64,000 nt of DNA from Marinibium conchae (GCF_015595035.1 NZ_JADNRN010000001.1:1612001-1676000); one strand, 5' to 3'. Shown: positions 45,781-55,869, counted from the stretch's first letter. The notes: generated by a model from the letters alone, not told the origin. Numbers and translations are program-made.

Positions 45781-45846
45781 ATGAAGATGAACACAGCAGC
45801 GCAACGCAATATTCTTACCATTTGGTGGTGGCACAAGCTCGATTAG
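45781..45846 (+). CDS. trpL: trp operon leader peptide
   Basis: A 21-residue ORF with three consecutive tryptophan codons followed by histidine (WWWH, codons 15-18 at 45823-45834), ending TAG at 45844. It is followed by a terminator hairpin and trpE, the classic attenuator layout. Ribosome stalling at the TGG codons when charged tRNA-Trp is scarce would favour the antiterminator. The ribosome site is weak (AAAGAG). It is too short for ordinary ORF callers. Confidence 0.93.
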   Translation: MKMNTAAQRNILTIWWWHKLD

Positions 45847-45904
45847 GGCCTGTGGGAGCGTGTTCGTTTCACAGAATAAGGCCCGTTTATCGGGCTTTTT
45901 TTTT
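45846..45904 (+). terminator. trp attenuator: antiterminator arm and terminator
   Basis: The terminator is GGCCCG, TTTAT, CGGGCT (45880-45896) followed by nine T. An upstream GGGCCT (45846-45851) is exactly complementary to AGGCCC (45879-45884) and can form the antiterminator. A CAC-AA-GCTC segment overlapping the leader codons 18-20 can pair with GAGCGTG (45856-45862) as the pause hairpin. Confidence 0.88.
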
Positions 45905-45991
45905 GATTAATTTTTAAGTACACAGTACACCATAGCCACTGAACTGAAAGTTAGTAAATTACAAACAAATAGAAAATAAGAGATATAAAAC

Positions 45992-47566
45992 ATGAGTTTA
46001 GCCGATTTAGGAATGCAAGCAGGTCAAGTTGAGAGCATCATCATTGATGCCCCCTACATCAAAGACCCTTTGCTTGCGTATCAAGCCTTAGGAAAAGAAA
46101 ATAGCCTGTTGCTAGAATCGGCTGAAATCGACAGTAAAGCTAACTTGAAAAGCCTTCTATTGATTGACGCTGCGCTAAGAATAGAATGCAATGATCAAAG
46201 CGTTACGATTACAGCACTCACCAGCAATGGGCATTCAGTATTCCCCATTATCAGAACGGCCTTAGAAGCGTTTCAGTCTGTTCAAGAAGTTGCTAACAAT
46301 AGTATGCGCTTTGAGTTTCCGGCTCTTCAAGACAACCTAGATGAAGATGAAAGGCTGAAGCAAGCTAGCGTTTTCGACGTGCTTCGCGTTATTACGAACA
46401 ACATCCAAGCCTTACGAGATCACCCTAATGCGCTCTTCCTTGGCGGCGTATTTTCCTACGATTTATTAGGAACATTCGAAACACTGCCAGAAGCCTCATT
46501 TGGCGATAATAACTGCCCAGAATATGTGTTCTACCTAGCAGAAAGCCTAGCTTTAATCGACCATCAACATAAAACGACGCAGTTAATAGGCTCGGTGTTT
46601 AGCGGTGAATTAGTTGCCCAACACTATTTTAGCGTGCATCAGCGTATAGAGCAGATAAAGGGTCAATTAGGCAGTTTGCCCGAAGAGATTACCGCAGCAC
46701 AGAAGGTCGACAATATAGCGGTACAGGTTGATAAGTCTGATGAAGAATACTGCAAAGATGTTGAAGCACTAAAGGAAAACATTCTTGACGGCGATATATT
46801 TCAGGTTGTGCCATCGCGCTCATTTGCAGTGCCATGCCCTTCTCCACTGGCCGCTTATCAGGAATTGAAAAAACAAAACCCCTCTCCCTACATGTTTTAC
46901 CTGAACGACCAAGATTTCACTATGTTTGGTGCATCCCCCGAGTCGGCACTCAAATACGAAAAACACAGCAACGTGGTAGAAGTGTATCCGATTGCTGGGA
47001 CTCGCCCACGAGGTAAAAATAAGGACGGCAGCATAGACTTTGATATGGATAGTCGTTTAGAGCTCAATTTACGCCAAGACGAAAAAGAAAAGTCAGAACA
47101 TATAATGCTTGTCGACCTTGCCCGTAACGACGTTGCAAAGGTGAGTGAGCCAGGTACTCGTCATGTAAAAGACCTTTTAAAAGTTGACCGTTACTCGCAT
47201 GTGATGCATTTAGTATCACGTGTGGTAGGTAAGCTACGAGCTGATCTCGATGCCCTGCACGCCTATCAAGCTTGCATGAACATGGGCACCTTAGTAGGCG
47301 CACCGAAAGTGAGCGCAGCATCTCTTATTCGCGAAGTAGAAAAGCAAAAACGAGGTAGCTACGGTGGTGCCGTGGGTTATATTAACGGAAATGGTGACAT
47401 GGATACCTGCATCGTTATTCGCTCCGCGTTTGTGCGGTTGAATACCGCTTATATTCAGGCCGGTGCAGGTGTTGTAAACGACTCGATCCCGCAGTCTGAA
47501 GCAGACGAAACAAGAGCCAAAGCCCAAGCTGTGATTTCAGCTATTATTTCGGCACATAGCAAGTAG
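45992..47566 (+). CDS. trpE: Anthranilate synthase component I
   Basis: Converts chorismate with ammonia from TrpG to anthranilate. The 524-residue protein has the tryptophan feedback site motif LLES near residue 38 and the chorismate-binding core: DGDIFQVVPSRSF, YPIAGTRPRG, DEKEKSEHIMLVDLARND, MGTLVGAPKVSA and GSYGGAVGYINGNGDMDTCI. It is the first structural gene after the attenuator; trpG begins 10 bp later. Confidence 0.98.
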   Translation: MSLADLGMQAGQVESIIIDAPYIKDPLLAYQALGKENSLLLESAEIDSKANLKSLLLIDAALRIECNDQSVTITALTSNGHSVFPIIRTALEAFQSVQEVANNSMRFEFPALQDNLDEDERLKQASVFDVLRVITNNIQALRDHPNALFLGGVFSYDLLGTFETLPEASFGDNNCPEYVFYLAESLALIDHQHKTTQLIGSVFSGELVAQHYFSVHQRIEQIKGQLGSLPEEITAAQKVDNIAVQVDKSDEEYCKDVEALKENILDGDIFQVVPSRSFAVPCPSPLAAYQELKKQNPSPYMFYLNDQDFTMFGASPESALKYEKHSNVVEVYPIAGTRPRGKNKDGSIDFDMDSRLELNLRQDEKEKSEHIMLVDLARNDVAKVSEPGTRHVKDLLKVDRYSHVMHLVSRVVGKLRADLDALHAYQACMNMGTLVGAPKVSAASLIREVEKQKRGSYGGAVGYINGNGDMDTCIVIRSAFVRLNTAYIQAGAGVVNDSIPQSEADETRAKAQAVISAIISAHSK

Positions 47567-47576
47567 GACTGCATTC

Positions 47577-48215
47577 ATGAAGAATATCAATTTAGTACTA
47601 ATAGATAATGTTGATTCATTTACCTATAACTTGGTAGATGAAATACGTAATCTTGGCCTCAACATGATCATATATCGTAATACTGTTGATACCGAGACTG
47701 TGCTTGCTAAGTTAGCTGAATTCGAGGCAAAGGGACCGACGATACTCATGCTATCTCCTGGTCCAGGAGCCCCTAGCAATGCCGGCTGCATGCCCGAGTT
47801 AATTCAAAAAGTAAAAGGTAAATTTCCAGTCATTGGGATTTGCTTGGGCCATCAGGCTATTGTTGAAGCTTATGGCGGTAAAGTCGCTAGAGCACCTTAT
47901 GTCATGCACGGTAAATCATCACAGATGACGTACATCAAAAATGAACAAACCTTAGAAATTTTTGATGGCTTGAGTAATCCACTCTCAATCGCTCGTTATC
48001 ACTCACTCGTTGCTCAGGAAACACCAACTGAGCTTACGACTATTGCCACAATTGATAACTTGGTAATGGCCGTGTTGCATGAACAGGATCGCATGCTAGG
48101 GTTTCAGTTTCACCCCGAATCAATTCTCACCTGTGACGGCAGTAAATTATTGATGCAAAGTATTGCATATTTGGTGCAAGATCCTCGTGATAAAAAACAA
48201 AGACCGACAACATAG
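47577..48215 (+). CDS. trpG: Anthranilate synthase glutaminase subunit
   Basis: A class I glutamine amidotransferase of 212 residues that feeds ammonia to TrpE. It shows the LIDNVDSFTYNLVD start, the oxyanion turn SPGPGAP, the nucleophile Cys in GICLGHQAIVEAYGG and the His-Glu pair in FQFHPESILT. Here trpG is a separate gene, not fused to trpD as in E. coli. trpD starts 13 bp downstream. Confidence 0.96.
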   Translation: MKNINLVLIDNVDSFTYNLVDEIRNLGLNMIIYRNTVDTETVLAKLAEFEAKGPTILMLSPGPGAPSNAGCMPELIQKVKGKFPVIGICLGHQAIVEAYGGKVARAPYVMHGKSSQMTYIKNEQTLEIFDGLSNPLSIARYHSLVAQETPTELTTIATIDNLVMAVLHEQDRMLGFQFHPESILTCDGSKLLMQSIAYLVQDPRDKKQRPTT

Positions 48216-48228
48216 ATAGGATATCCAC

Positions 48229-49248
48229 ATGACAGTAAATACCATACTTAATGACTGCTTGGACAAACTCTACACACAAGACTCTCTGAGTTTCGTTGAA
48301 GCTGAGTCTATTTTTGACAGTGTCATGAAAGGTGACCTTAGTGAAATTGAGTTAACGGCTTTATTAATTGCGCTGAAGATTAAAACCGAGAGCATTGATG
48401 AGATTGCCGGTGCTGCATCCGCGATGGTTAATAATGCGAGTGCATTTCCTCGCCCCGACTACGCCTTTAGCGATATCGTCGGTACAGGTGGCGATGGTCA
48501 TAATACAATTAACGTATCAAGTGCAGCAGCAGTAGTTGCCGCCAGTTGTGGTGTAAAAGTGGCAAAGCACGGTAACCGAAGTGTGTCGAGTAAATCAGGT
48601 TCTTCCGATCTTTTTGCGGCCTTTGGATTGCAGCTCGACATGTCTCCTTTACAAGCAAGAAAATGTCTCGACGAAGCTAATTTGTGCTTTTTGGCTGCAC
48701 CTTCGTATCACTCAGGTGTGAGGCACGCGATGCCAGTGCGCTTAGCACTTAAAACACGCACTTTGTTCAATATTTTGGGGCCTTTGGCGAACCCTTCGAA
48801 GCCAACACATAGTGTGTTAGGTGTATATACTCCGGCACTGCTCGATACTTATGCGCAAACATTGGTGAAACTGGGGCATCAACATGCTTTCGTAATTCAT
48901 GGTAGTGGTTTGGACGAGCTGGCTTTGCATGGCCCAAGCCAAATTGTGGCTGTTGAGAAAGGACACATTTCTCACATGGAAGTCAGGCCAGAGGACTTTG
49001 GGCTGAAAAGCTATCCATTAAGAGATATTGAAGGAGGCTTGCCCGATGAGAATAAGGCGTTAATTGCTGACGTTTTCAACGGTGAAGGAAAAGCAGCGCA
49101 TACAGCAGCTATTGCAATGAATGCAGCAGCACTTATAAAACTAAATGGGCTTGCCATTTCTTTTAAAGAAGCCTGCGAAATGGCAATGAGCTCAATCAGC
49201 AGTGGTAATCCAATGTTAACCATCGAAAAAGCAGCAGGGATAAGGTAG
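48229..49248 (+). CDS. trpD: Anthranilate phosphoribosyltransferase
   Basis: Joins anthranilate and PRPP to give phosphoribosylanthranilate. The 339-residue protein has the PRPP-binding DIVGTGGDGHNTINVSSAAA (about residue 77), the KHGNRSVSSKSGSSD loop and the anthranilate-site RHAMPVRLALKTRTLFNILGPLANP. It is followed after four bases by trpCF, which indicates coupled translation. Confidence 0.97.
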   Translation: MTVNTILNDCLDKLYTQDSLSFVEAESIFDSVMKGDLSEIELTALLIALKIKTESIDEIAGAASAMVNNASAFPRPDYAFSDIVGTGGDGHNTINVSSAAAVVAASCGVKVAKHGNRSVSSKSGSSDLFAAFGLQLDMSPLQARKCLDEANLCFLAAPSYHSGVRHAMPVRLALKTRTLFNILGPLANPSKPTHSVLGVYTPALLDTYAQTLVKLGHQHAFVIHGSGLDELALHGPSQIVAVEKGHISHMEVRPEDFGLKSYPLRDIEGGLPDENKALIADVFNGEGKAAHTAAIAMNAAALIKLNGLAISFKEACEMAMSSISSGNPMLTIEKAAGIR

Positions 49249-49252
49249 GCGA

Positions 49253-50689
49253 ATGGCAAATAACGTATTAGAGCAAATAGTTGAAGATAAAATCGCGGAA
49301 GTGGCAGTGCGTAAGCAGGAATTTCCACTTTCCGCCTTCATCGATAAATTAAAGCCGTGTGAAAAAGACTTCTATGCGGCACTTGCTGCCCCGAATGCGA
49401 GTTTCATTTTAGAGTGCAAAAAAGCATCTCCGTCGAAAGGCTTGATTAGAGAAAACTTCAATCTTGACGAAATAATCAACGCTTACGCACCTCACGCAGC
49501 GTGTTTTTCGGTGCTTACAGATGAAAAATATTTTCAAGGAAAGTTTGAATACCTTGATTATGTGACGTCGAAGGTAAATCAGCCGGTTATTAACAAAGAT
49601 TTTTTTGTAGATGAATATCAAATATATTTAGCTCGTTATCACAATGCCGACGCTGTTTTATTGATGCTTTCTGTGCTCGACGACAAACAATATGAAATAC
49701 TTAACGACCTTACTCACAGCCTAAACATGCATGTACTTACCGAGGTGAGTAACGAAGAGGAAGTTGAGAGAGCATTAGCCTTAGGTGCTAATATCATCGG
49801 TATCAACAATCGCAATCTACGTGATTTAAGCACCGACCTCGCTACCACTGAACGATTGGTACCGCTCATCAAAAGCGCGGGCTTTGAGGGGGTTATTCTA
49901 TCTGAGTCAGGCATATATAAGCACAGCGAAATACAGCGTTTATCGCCGCTAGTAGATGGTTTCCTGGTAGGCAGTGCGCTGATGGCCGAGGACAATTTGG
50001 TTAACGCAGTCGAAAAACTAGTATTTGGTGAAGTAAAAATCTGCGGTATCAATTCACTCAAAAACGCAGAAATTGTTGCTGCAACGCCAGCGAGTTACAT
50101 GGGTCTGATTTTCGCAACAAAATCACCTCGTTTTGTGTCATTGGAAGAAGCCACTAATATTGCTAACTTTGTTCATCAGCATAGCTCCAAGCGCTTGGTA
50201 GGTGTGTTTGTTGACCACCCTATTGAAATAGTCGCAGAATACGCAAGAAAACTGTCACTAGCGGCGGTGCAATTACACGGAAATGAATCTGAAAGTTACC
50301 ACAACACACTCAGAACAGCATTGCCGCCAAACTGTGAGCTATGGTCAGTAATTGGCGTGAAACAAAAGCATAAATTTGAAGAAAGCACCAGTGCAGAGCT
50401 CACTCAGGAAGTCGCTGACGCAGCGACAAGGTCCGATCGTGTTTTACTTGATTGCAAAGTGGGCCAGCAACTGGGAGGCACTGGCGTTAATTTTGATTGG
50501 CGATTGTTAGAGAATGTGCCTCATAAACACAAATTAGTGCTAGCCGGCGGCTTATGTTCAAACAACATAAACGACGCAAGAGACACTGGCGTGGGCATTC
50601 TCGATGTGAACTCTGGAGTGGAGGACGCGCCAGCAGAAAAATCTGCAATGAAACTCGAGCAAGTTTTCACGAACCTGAGAAATTACTAA
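49253..50689 (+). CDS. trpCF: Fused indole-3-glycerol-phosphate synthase / phosphoribosylanthranilate isomerase
   Basis: A 478-residue bifunctional enzyme catalysing two successive steps of tryptophan synthesis. Residues 1-255 form the TrpC barrel (FILECKKASPSKGLIR, KDFFVDEYQI, LTEVSNEEE, GINNRNLRDL, LSESGI). Residues 260-478 form the TrpF barrel (VKICGINSLKNAE, VGVFVDHP, AVQLHGNES, LLDCKVGQQLGGTG, LAGGL and DVNSGVE). Fusion of TrpC and TrpF is the usual state in enteric-type gammaproteobacteria. A 99-bp gap precedes trpB. Confidence 0.97.
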   Translation: MANNVLEQIVEDKIAEVAVRKQEFPLSAFIDKLKPCEKDFYAALAAPNASFILECKKASPSKGLIRENFNLDEIINAYAPHAACFSVLTDEKYFQGKFEYLDYVTSKVNQPVINKDFFVDEYQIYLARYHNADAVLLMLSVLDDKQYEILNDLTHSLNMHVLTEVSNEEEVERALALGANIIGINNRNLRDLSTDLATTERLVPLIKSAGFEGVILSESGIYKHSEIQRLSPLVDGFLVGSALMAEDNLVNAVEKLVFGEVKICGINSLKNAEIVAATPASYMGLIFATKSPRFVSLEEATNIANFVHQHSSKRLVGVFVDHPIEIVAEYARKLSLAAVQLHGNESESYHNTLRTALPPNCELWSVIGVKQKHKFEESTSAELTQEVADAATRSDRVLLDCKVGQQLGGTGVNFDWRLLENVPHKHKLVLAGGLCSNNINDARDTGVGILDVNSGVEDAPAEKSAMKLEQVFTNLRNY

Positions 50690-50788
50690 AAGAATTAAAA
50701 CAAATTGAGGCGGTAAATTTGGCGAAATAAACGCCGAATTGCGCCAATACGAAATTAAATAGCATTAAGCAATTAAGAGCGAGTAGTT

Positions 50789-51970
50789 ATGAATAATTTA
50801 GAGAGTAAATTTGGTGAGTTTGGGGGTATGTATGTACCAGAACTTCTTATCCCAGCGCTCGACCAGTTAGAGCAAGCCTTTCTTGACGCCAAGAAAGATC
50901 CCGAGTTTCAAAAAGAATTTATGGGCTTGTTAAAAGACTATGCGGGTCGTCCAACAGCGATGACATTGTCGCGCAACTTAGTATCAAACCCCAAGGTGAA
51001 GTTGTATTTAAAGCGCGAGGATCTACTTCATGGCGGCGCACACAAAACTAACCAAGTATTGGGCCAAGCCTTGCTTACCAAGCGCATGGGGAAAACTGAA
51101 GTTATTGCTGAAACAGGTGCTGGTCAGCACGGTGTTGCCACCGCTTTAGCTTGCGCATTGTTAGGTCTAAAAGCGCGTATTTACATGGGTGCGAAAGACG
51201 TTGAAAGACAATCTCCCAATGTATTCAGGATGAGATTAATGGGAGCTGAAGTTATCCCCGTCGACTCAGGCTCAGGCACACTCAAGGATGCCGTTAATGA
51301 AGCAATGCGCGATTGGTCAGCTAACTATGACAAAGCGCATTACTTGTTAGGTACTGCTGCGGGGCCTCACCCTTTCCCCACCATTGTGCGTGAATATCAC
51401 CGCATGATTGGTGAAGAAACTCGTGCGCAGATTATGGAAAAAGAGGGTCGTTTGCCTGATGCAGTTGTAGCTTGCGTAGGTGGCGGTTCAAATGCGATTG
51501 GCATGTTTGCCGACTTTATCGACGAGCCAAGCGTCCGTCTTGTGGGCGTGGAGCCTGCAGGTAAAGGTGTTCATACTAAAGAACACGGTGCCACAATTGT
51601 TACCGGTACAAAAGGTATCCTACACGGTGCTTATACCTTCATTATGCAAGATAAAGATGGCCAAATTGAAGAGTCCTATTCCGTATCTGCTGGTTTAGAC
51701 TACCCCGCAGTGGGCCCTCAACATGCATTTTTGGCGGAAACGGGTAGAGCTGAGTATCACGCCGTCACTGACGAAGAAGCGCTCAATGCCTTCCAATTAC
51801 TAGCCAAAAAAGAAGGTATTATACCGGCACTAGAATCTTCGCATGCGCTTGCTCACGCGCTCAACATGGCAGACGAAGCAACAGAAGAAACAATTATTGT
51901 GCTGAACCTCTCTGGGCGAGGTGATAAGGACTTAGCTCACGTTACGAGTATTTTAGGAGACAAACTATGA
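50789..51970 (+). CDS. trpB: Tryptophan synthase beta chain
   Basis: The PLP-dependent subunit that condenses indole with serine. The 393-residue protein has the PLP lysine in HGGAHKTNQ (about residue 84), the catalytic glutamate in [11 protein letters not shown], the phosphate loop [10 protein letters not shown] and the C-terminal [11 protein letters not shown]. It overlaps trpA by four bases (ATGA). The 99-bp gap upstream could hold an internal promoter, but I see no clear one. Confidence 0.98.
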   Translation: MNNLESKFGEFGGMYVPELLIPALDQLEQAFLDAKKDPEFQKEFMGLLKDYAGRPTAMTLSRNLVSNPKVKLYLKREDLLHGGAHKTNQVLGQALLTKRMGKTEVIAETGAGQHGVATALACALLGLKARIYMGAKDVERQSPNVFRMRLMGAEVIPVDSGSGTLKDAVNEAMRDWSANYDKAHYLLGTAAGPHPFPTIVREYHRMIGEETRAQIMEKEGRLPDAVVACVGGGSNAIGMFADFIDEPSVRLVGVEPAGKGVHTKEHGATIVTGTKGILHGAYTFIMQDKDGQIEESYSVSAGLDYPAVGPQHAFLAETGRAEYHAVTDEEALNAFQLLAKKEGIIPALESSHALAHALNMADEATEETIIVLNLSGRGDKDLAHVTSILGDKL

Positions 51971-52782
51971 GCACAACCAGATATGCAGATATGTTCTCAA
52001 GTTTAACGACCAAAAAGCAAGGTGCGTTTGTGCCATTCGTTATGATTGGCGACCCAAATAAAGATGAATCCTTAGCCATTATCGATCAATTGGTCAAAAG
52101 TGGCGCGGACGCGCTAGAGTTAGGAATACCCTACTCTGACCCTATTGCTGATGGTCCAACCATTCAGAAAGCTAGTATCAGAGCCCTAGGCTCAGGTATT
52201 CGCACCCAAGATTGTTTTGATATTTTAACTGAGATACGCGCGAAGCATCCCAACGTGCCAATTGGCTTATTGCTTTACAGTAACTTGGTACTGGCAAATG
52301 GTATCGACACTTTTTATCAAAAAGCCTCAGCCGCTGGTGTCGACAGCATACTGATTGCCGACGTTCCGCTTCGAGAAGCTGACCGCTTTATCACTATTGC
52401 TAAAGCAAACAATATTCAACAGATACTTATTGCTCCGCCTAACGCATCTGATGAAACCTTAGCCGCAATTGGCGAAAAATCTGATGGCTACACTTACCTG
52501 CTTGGCAGATCTGGAGTCACAGGAGCAGAAACCGCTGTCGAAATTCCAGCGTCTGCACTTATCGACAAGCTTACCCAATATGAAGTAGCTCCGCCTTTGC
52601 TTGGTTTTGGTATTTCCACACCAGAACAGGTAAAAAATGCCATAGAATCGGGGGCGGCTGGCGCTATTTCTGGCTCTGCTACGGTGAACCTCATTGAGCA
52701 AAACCTCAGTAAGCCAGAGGATATGCTACAAGCACTTGGTGAATTTGTCGCAAAAATGAAAGCGGCAACGCAACTCGATTAA
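51967..52782 (+). CDS. trpA: Tryptophan synthase alpha chain
   Basis: Cleaves indole-3-glycerol phosphate to indole, which is channelled to TrpB. The 271-residue TIM barrel has [16 protein letters not shown], the catalytic aspartate in [19 protein letters not shown], the ADVPLREAD strand and the phosphate site GFGIST...GAISGSA. Its start overlaps the trpB stop, so both subunits are made in step. Confidence 0.98.
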   Translation: MSTTRYADMFSSLTTKKQGAFVPFVMIGDPNKDESLAIIDQLVKSGADALELGIPYSDPIADGPTIQKASIRALGSGIRTQDCFDILTEIRAKHPNVPIGLLLYSNLVLANGIDTFYQKASAAGVDSILIADVPLREADRFITIAKANNIQQILIAPPNASDETLAAIGEKSDGYTYLLGRSGVTGAETAVEIPASALIDKLTQYEVAPPLLGFGISTPEQVKNAIESGAAGAISGSATVNLIEQNLSKPEDMLQALGEFVAKMKAATQLD

Positions 52783-52806
52783 CTAGTAATTAAGGACGAT
52801 AATATT

Positions 52807-53106
52807 ATGTGGTACATGATTTATGCAGAAGATGTCGCCGATAGTCTAGACATTCGAATGGCTGCACGCCCCGCTCATTTAAAGAGAATTCAAACATTGG
52901 TTGATGATGGCAGAATCCTCGTCGCAGGTCCGACTCCAGCAGTAGACAACGAAGATCCGGGGGCTGCAGGTTTCACTGGTTCGCTCATTATAGCGCAATT
53001 TGACTCTCTTGAAGACGCGACTGCATGGGCAAACACCGACCCTTACGTAGAGGCAGGTGTTTTTAAATCGGTAATTGTTAAACCTTACAAAAAAGTACTG
53101 CCATAA
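52807..53106 (+). CDS. yciI: YciI family protein
   Basis: A 99-residue ferredoxin-like-fold protein starting [28 protein letters not shown], with the conserved histidine and [22 protein letters not shown]. The biochemical role of YciI is unknown. It begins 24 bp after trpA, and a TrpA-neighbour position is common for this gene, so it may ride on the trp transcript. Confidence 0.93.
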   Translation: MWYMIYAEDVADSLDIRMAARPAHLKRIQTLVDDGRILVAGPTPAVDNEDPGAAGFTGSLIIAQFDSLEDATAWANTDPYVEAGVFKSVIVKPYKKVLP

Positions 53107-53136
53107 CACTTCCTTCATTTTCTGCGCTAGTCATTA

Positions 53137-53169
53137 GTGGGTTTGCTGTAAAAAATGCATCAAACCCGC
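53137..53169 (+). terminator. Weak hairpin after yciI, possible end of trp transcript
   Basis: GTGGGTTTG and CAAACCCGC pair over nine positions with one G-T, around a 15-nt loop containing an A-run. Only a short T-rich tail follows, so termination efficiency is doubtful. Confidence 0.35.
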
Positions 53170-53192
53170 TATTTGCATGATAGTATTTTACT

Positions 53193-53609
53193 ATGACAAT
53201 TTTTATCAATCACATTATTAGCCTAGATGAAGCTGAAATAGAGCTTTCGGCCACGCGCTCACAAGGCGCTGGCGGTCAACATGTCAATAAAGTCGCTACC
53301 GCGATTTATCTGCGCTTCGACATCAAAGCATCCTCATTATCTGATCACCTTAAATCCAAGTTACTTGCAACGAACGATAGTCGGATTACCAGCGAAGGCG
53401 TGCTTGTCATTCGCGCTCAAAATCATCGAACTCAAGAACACAATAAACGAGATGCGATCGCTCGTTTAAAAGCTTTTATTCTGGAAGCGAGTTATGAGAA
53501 GCCGAAAAGGAAAGCGACTAAACCATCACGATCTTCGCAACGAAAAAGGCTAGACAGTAAAACAAAAAGCGGGATACAAAAGCAACTTCGTAAAAAAATC
53601 GACTTTTAA
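53193..53609 (+). CDS. arfB: Alternative ribosome-rescue factor / peptidyl-tRNA hydrolase
   Basis: Releases nascent peptides from stalled ribosomes that lack a codon in the A site. The 138-residue protein has the release-factor GGQ motif in RSQGAGGQHVNKVATA (about residue 28) and the basic C-terminal tail (about 105-138) that enters the empty mRNA channel. The length matches ArfB/YaeJ (about 140) rather than a full release factor. It is 10 bp before zntB. Confidence 0.95.
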   Translation: MTIFINHIISLDEAEIELSATRSQGAGGQHVNKVATAIYLRFDIKASSLSDHLKSKLLATNDSRITSEGVLVIRAQNHRTQEHNKRDAIARLKAFILEASYEKPKRKATKPSRSSQRKRLDSKTKSGIQKQLRKKIDF

Positions 53610-53619
53610 GGATGCCTCG

Positions 53620-54609
53620 ATGTCTGATTTACAAGATACACAAAGTCTACTATGGAACCTTCAAGTCAATGATTTAGGGCATGCCACCGAGGCTGACTCT
53701 GATATCAAGCCAAGTCGCTTACCTGAAAACTCTGAGCAAAATCACTATCAGTGGATTCATATTCAAGCCGATGTTGGCAATGCCAAAGATATTTTAGAGA
53801 GCGTGGGTTTATCTGAACTTACTAGCGATTCAATGACTGCTATTGAGACGCGGCCTAAGGCATTTGCGGCCGATGGCGGTGTTATGTTGTTCCTGCGCGG
53901 CATCAACCTTAACCAGAATGCCGAAGAAGAAGATATGGTATCGCTGCGTCTATGGTTCGACCGCAACAATATTATCAGTGCTCGCCGCAAGGATCGCAAA
54001 CTCCTCTCAGTACAAAAAGTGAGAAGCTTAATTGACTCCAAACAATGCATTTCTAGCCCGGCAGAGTTGGTACTAGAACTCATTGAGAACATCGCTGAAG
54101 GCATCTGTGATACCGTTGATCGCATTGATGACGAACTCAGTGCGTTCGAGGCCGATGATGGCTTACAAAACCACGACCGCCTAAAGCTCAGTCGACTCCG
54201 CCGTAAAGCTGCATCAATACGTCGTTACCTTGCCCCTCAACGTGACGCACTGGACGCCTTGTTTCGATTAAACAAAGTGCTTACGCAAGCTCAGTTTTTT
54301 GAGCTTCGTGAACTCACCGACCGAATGACTCGTTACGTTGAAGACCTCGACCTTGCCAAAGAGCGTGCCATGCTACTTCAAGATGAATTACGCAACCGTA
54401 TTGCAGACCAGCAAGGCGTGCGCATGTACGTATTATCTTTGGTGACCGCTATTTTTCTACCTTTATCTTTTCTTACTGGGTTGTTTGGGATGAATGTTGC
54501 AGGTCTTCCTGGGGTGGAAAATCCAAACGGTTTTTTCATTGTTGGGACTACAATGGTGGTGCTTGCCGTGCTAATGTTGGCGGGTATGTTATGGAAGCGT
54601 TGGTTGTGA
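53620..54609 (+). CDS. zntB: CorA-family zinc transporter ZntB-like
   Basis: A 329-residue member of the CorA 2-TM family. A long cytoplasmic N-terminal domain and stalk helix precede two membrane helices at the end; the first ends with the signature LTGLFGMNVAGLPGVENPNGF. ZntB moves Zn2+ with the proton gradient; a magnesium or cobalt role cannot be excluded by sequence. The short spacing from arfB suggests cotranscription. Confidence 0.88.
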   Translation: MSDLQDTQSLLWNLQVNDLGHATEADSDIKPSRLPENSEQNHYQWIHIQADVGNAKDILESVGLSELTSDSMTAIETRPKAFAADGGVMLFLRGINLNQNAEEEDMVSLRLWFDRNNIISARRKDRKLLSVQKVRSLIDSKQCISSPAELVLELIENIAEGICDTVDRIDDELSAFEADDGLQNHDRLKLSRLRRKAASIRRYLAPQRDALDALFRLNKVLTQAQFFELRELTDRMTRYVEDLDLAKERAMLLQDELRNRIADQQGVRMYVLSLVTAIFLPLSFLTGLFGMNVAGLPGVENPNGFFIVGTTMVVLAVLMLAGMLWKRWL

Positions 54610-54699
54610 TTTTAGTGCCTCTATGCCGCAGAACGAAATTGGATAGCCTTGCTAGCGCATAGTCATTCATTTTAAGTTCAGCTAGATATTATATACTGC

Positions 54700-55068
54700 G
54701 TGCATATATACAAATCCCTATCGCAAGGTCGAAACAAACTATGTCTTATTCGGGAGAATATTATCAAACACTTGCTACTAAAAGCTTTGGTTTTCACTTT
54801 AATAGTGTTCGCTTCTCTATCAAGTAACGCCGTAACGACTCTCGGAAACAAGCTCAATGACTCGCAAGGGATGTGGGTACAAGATAAGCAGAAAAAAGCA
54901 AAGAAGATAACCAAAGCGCAAGCTGCAAGACAAGCAACTCGCTCTTATGCTGGTAAAGTATTGAAGGTCGATTTAAAGGGTGACTACTATCGAGTAAAGG
55001 TGCATCAAAGTTCTGGCAGGGTTGTTTTTGTTATGGTTGATGCTTACACCGGGAAAGTAAGTCGCTAA
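54700..55068 (+). CDS. PepSY-domain exported protein
   Basis: A small exported protein with one PepSY-like domain (KKITKAQAARQATRSYAGKVLKVDL to VFVMVDAYTGKVSR). The signal-like helix is LLLKALVFTLIVFASLSSNA. The start is uncertain: the frame runs back to a GTG at 54700, but a start at the TTG at 54772, or a rare start nearer the GGGAG at 54751, would give a cleaner signal peptide. It sits directly before a PhoPQ-like regulator pair, where PepSY proteins are often found and may modulate the sensor in the periplasm. Confidence 0.8.
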   Translation: MHIYKSLSQGRNKLCLIRENIIKHLLLKALVFTLIVFASLSSNAVTTLGNKLNDSQGMWVQDKQKKAKKITKAQAARQATRSYAGKVLKVDLKGDYYRVKVHQSSGRVVFVMVDAYTGKVSR

Positions 55069-55176
55069 GCGGCGCTGATAGTAATATCAGTAGCTGCCGC
55101 TCGTTATTGCATAAGCTTTACATACGGTCGACTGAAATACAGGGTTGATAACGGATATTAAACATGGAGAGAAAAG

Positions 55177-55851
55177 GTGCGCATTCTTATTGTTGAAGAC
55201 GACAGCAGACTATTACTACAACTCGATCAATACATGCAATCACAAGGCTTTAGTGTTGACCTTGCCGATGACGGCGACAAGGCACTTTTCCAGTTACAAG
55301 AATATGAATATGATCTAGCGATTGTCGATGTTGGCCTACCCAGTGTTGATGGCTTTGAAGTTATTCAGCGAGCTAGGGCTAACAAAGTCGAATGCCCTAT
55401 TATCATTCTAACTGCTCGCGACCGCTGGCAGGAAAAGGTGAAAGGCCTTGAGTGTGGTGCAGACGATTATCTTACTAAACCTTTTGTGCATGAAGAGCTT
55501 TTAGCCCGCGTAAAAGCCTTGATCCGGCGCTCATCTGGTCAGGCAAATCCAGTTATCGAGAAAGGCCCGCTATCCTTAGACACTGTTGCTAATCAGTTAT
55601 TCGTTAATGAGCAAGCAATCGATCTTACTGCCTACGAGTACAGAGTGATCGAATACTTGATGTTAAACCCTAACAAGGTTGTTTCAAAAACCGAAATGGT
55701 GGAGCACATCTACGATCAAGACTTCGACCTTGATAGTAACGTAATAGAGGTTTTTGTTGGCCGTTTGCGCAAGAAAATTGATAAGACTAATCAGATAAAG
55801 CCTATTGAAACGCTTCGAGGCAGAGGCTATCGCTTAAATGCAAATTTATAG
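55177..55851 (+). CDS. PhoP-like response regulator
   Basis: An OmpR/PhoP-type response regulator of 224 residues. The receiver domain (1-118) has the acidic pair VEDD, phospho-acceptor aspartate in IVDVGLP (about residue 51) and KPF lysine. The winged-helix DNA-binding domain (about 128-224) ends ETLRGRGYRLNAN. ILTARDRWQEKVKGLECGADDY is close to PhoP. It starts with GTG at 55177 behind a GGAGAGAAAAG ribosome site. The sensor kinase gene follows 18 bp later. Confidence 0.9.
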   Translation: MRILIVEDDSRLLLQLDQYMQSQGFSVDLADDGDKALFQLQEYEYDLAIVDVGLPSVDGFEVIQRARANKVECPIIILTARDRWQEKVKGLECGADDYLTKPFVHEELLARVKALIRRSSGQANPVIEKGPLSLDTVANQLFVNEQAIDLTAYEYRVIEYLMLNPNKVVSKTEMVEHIYDQDFDLDSNVIEVFVGRLRKKIDKTNQIKPIETLRGRGYRLNANL

Positions 55852-55869
55852 TGGCGTGGTAGACTTTTT

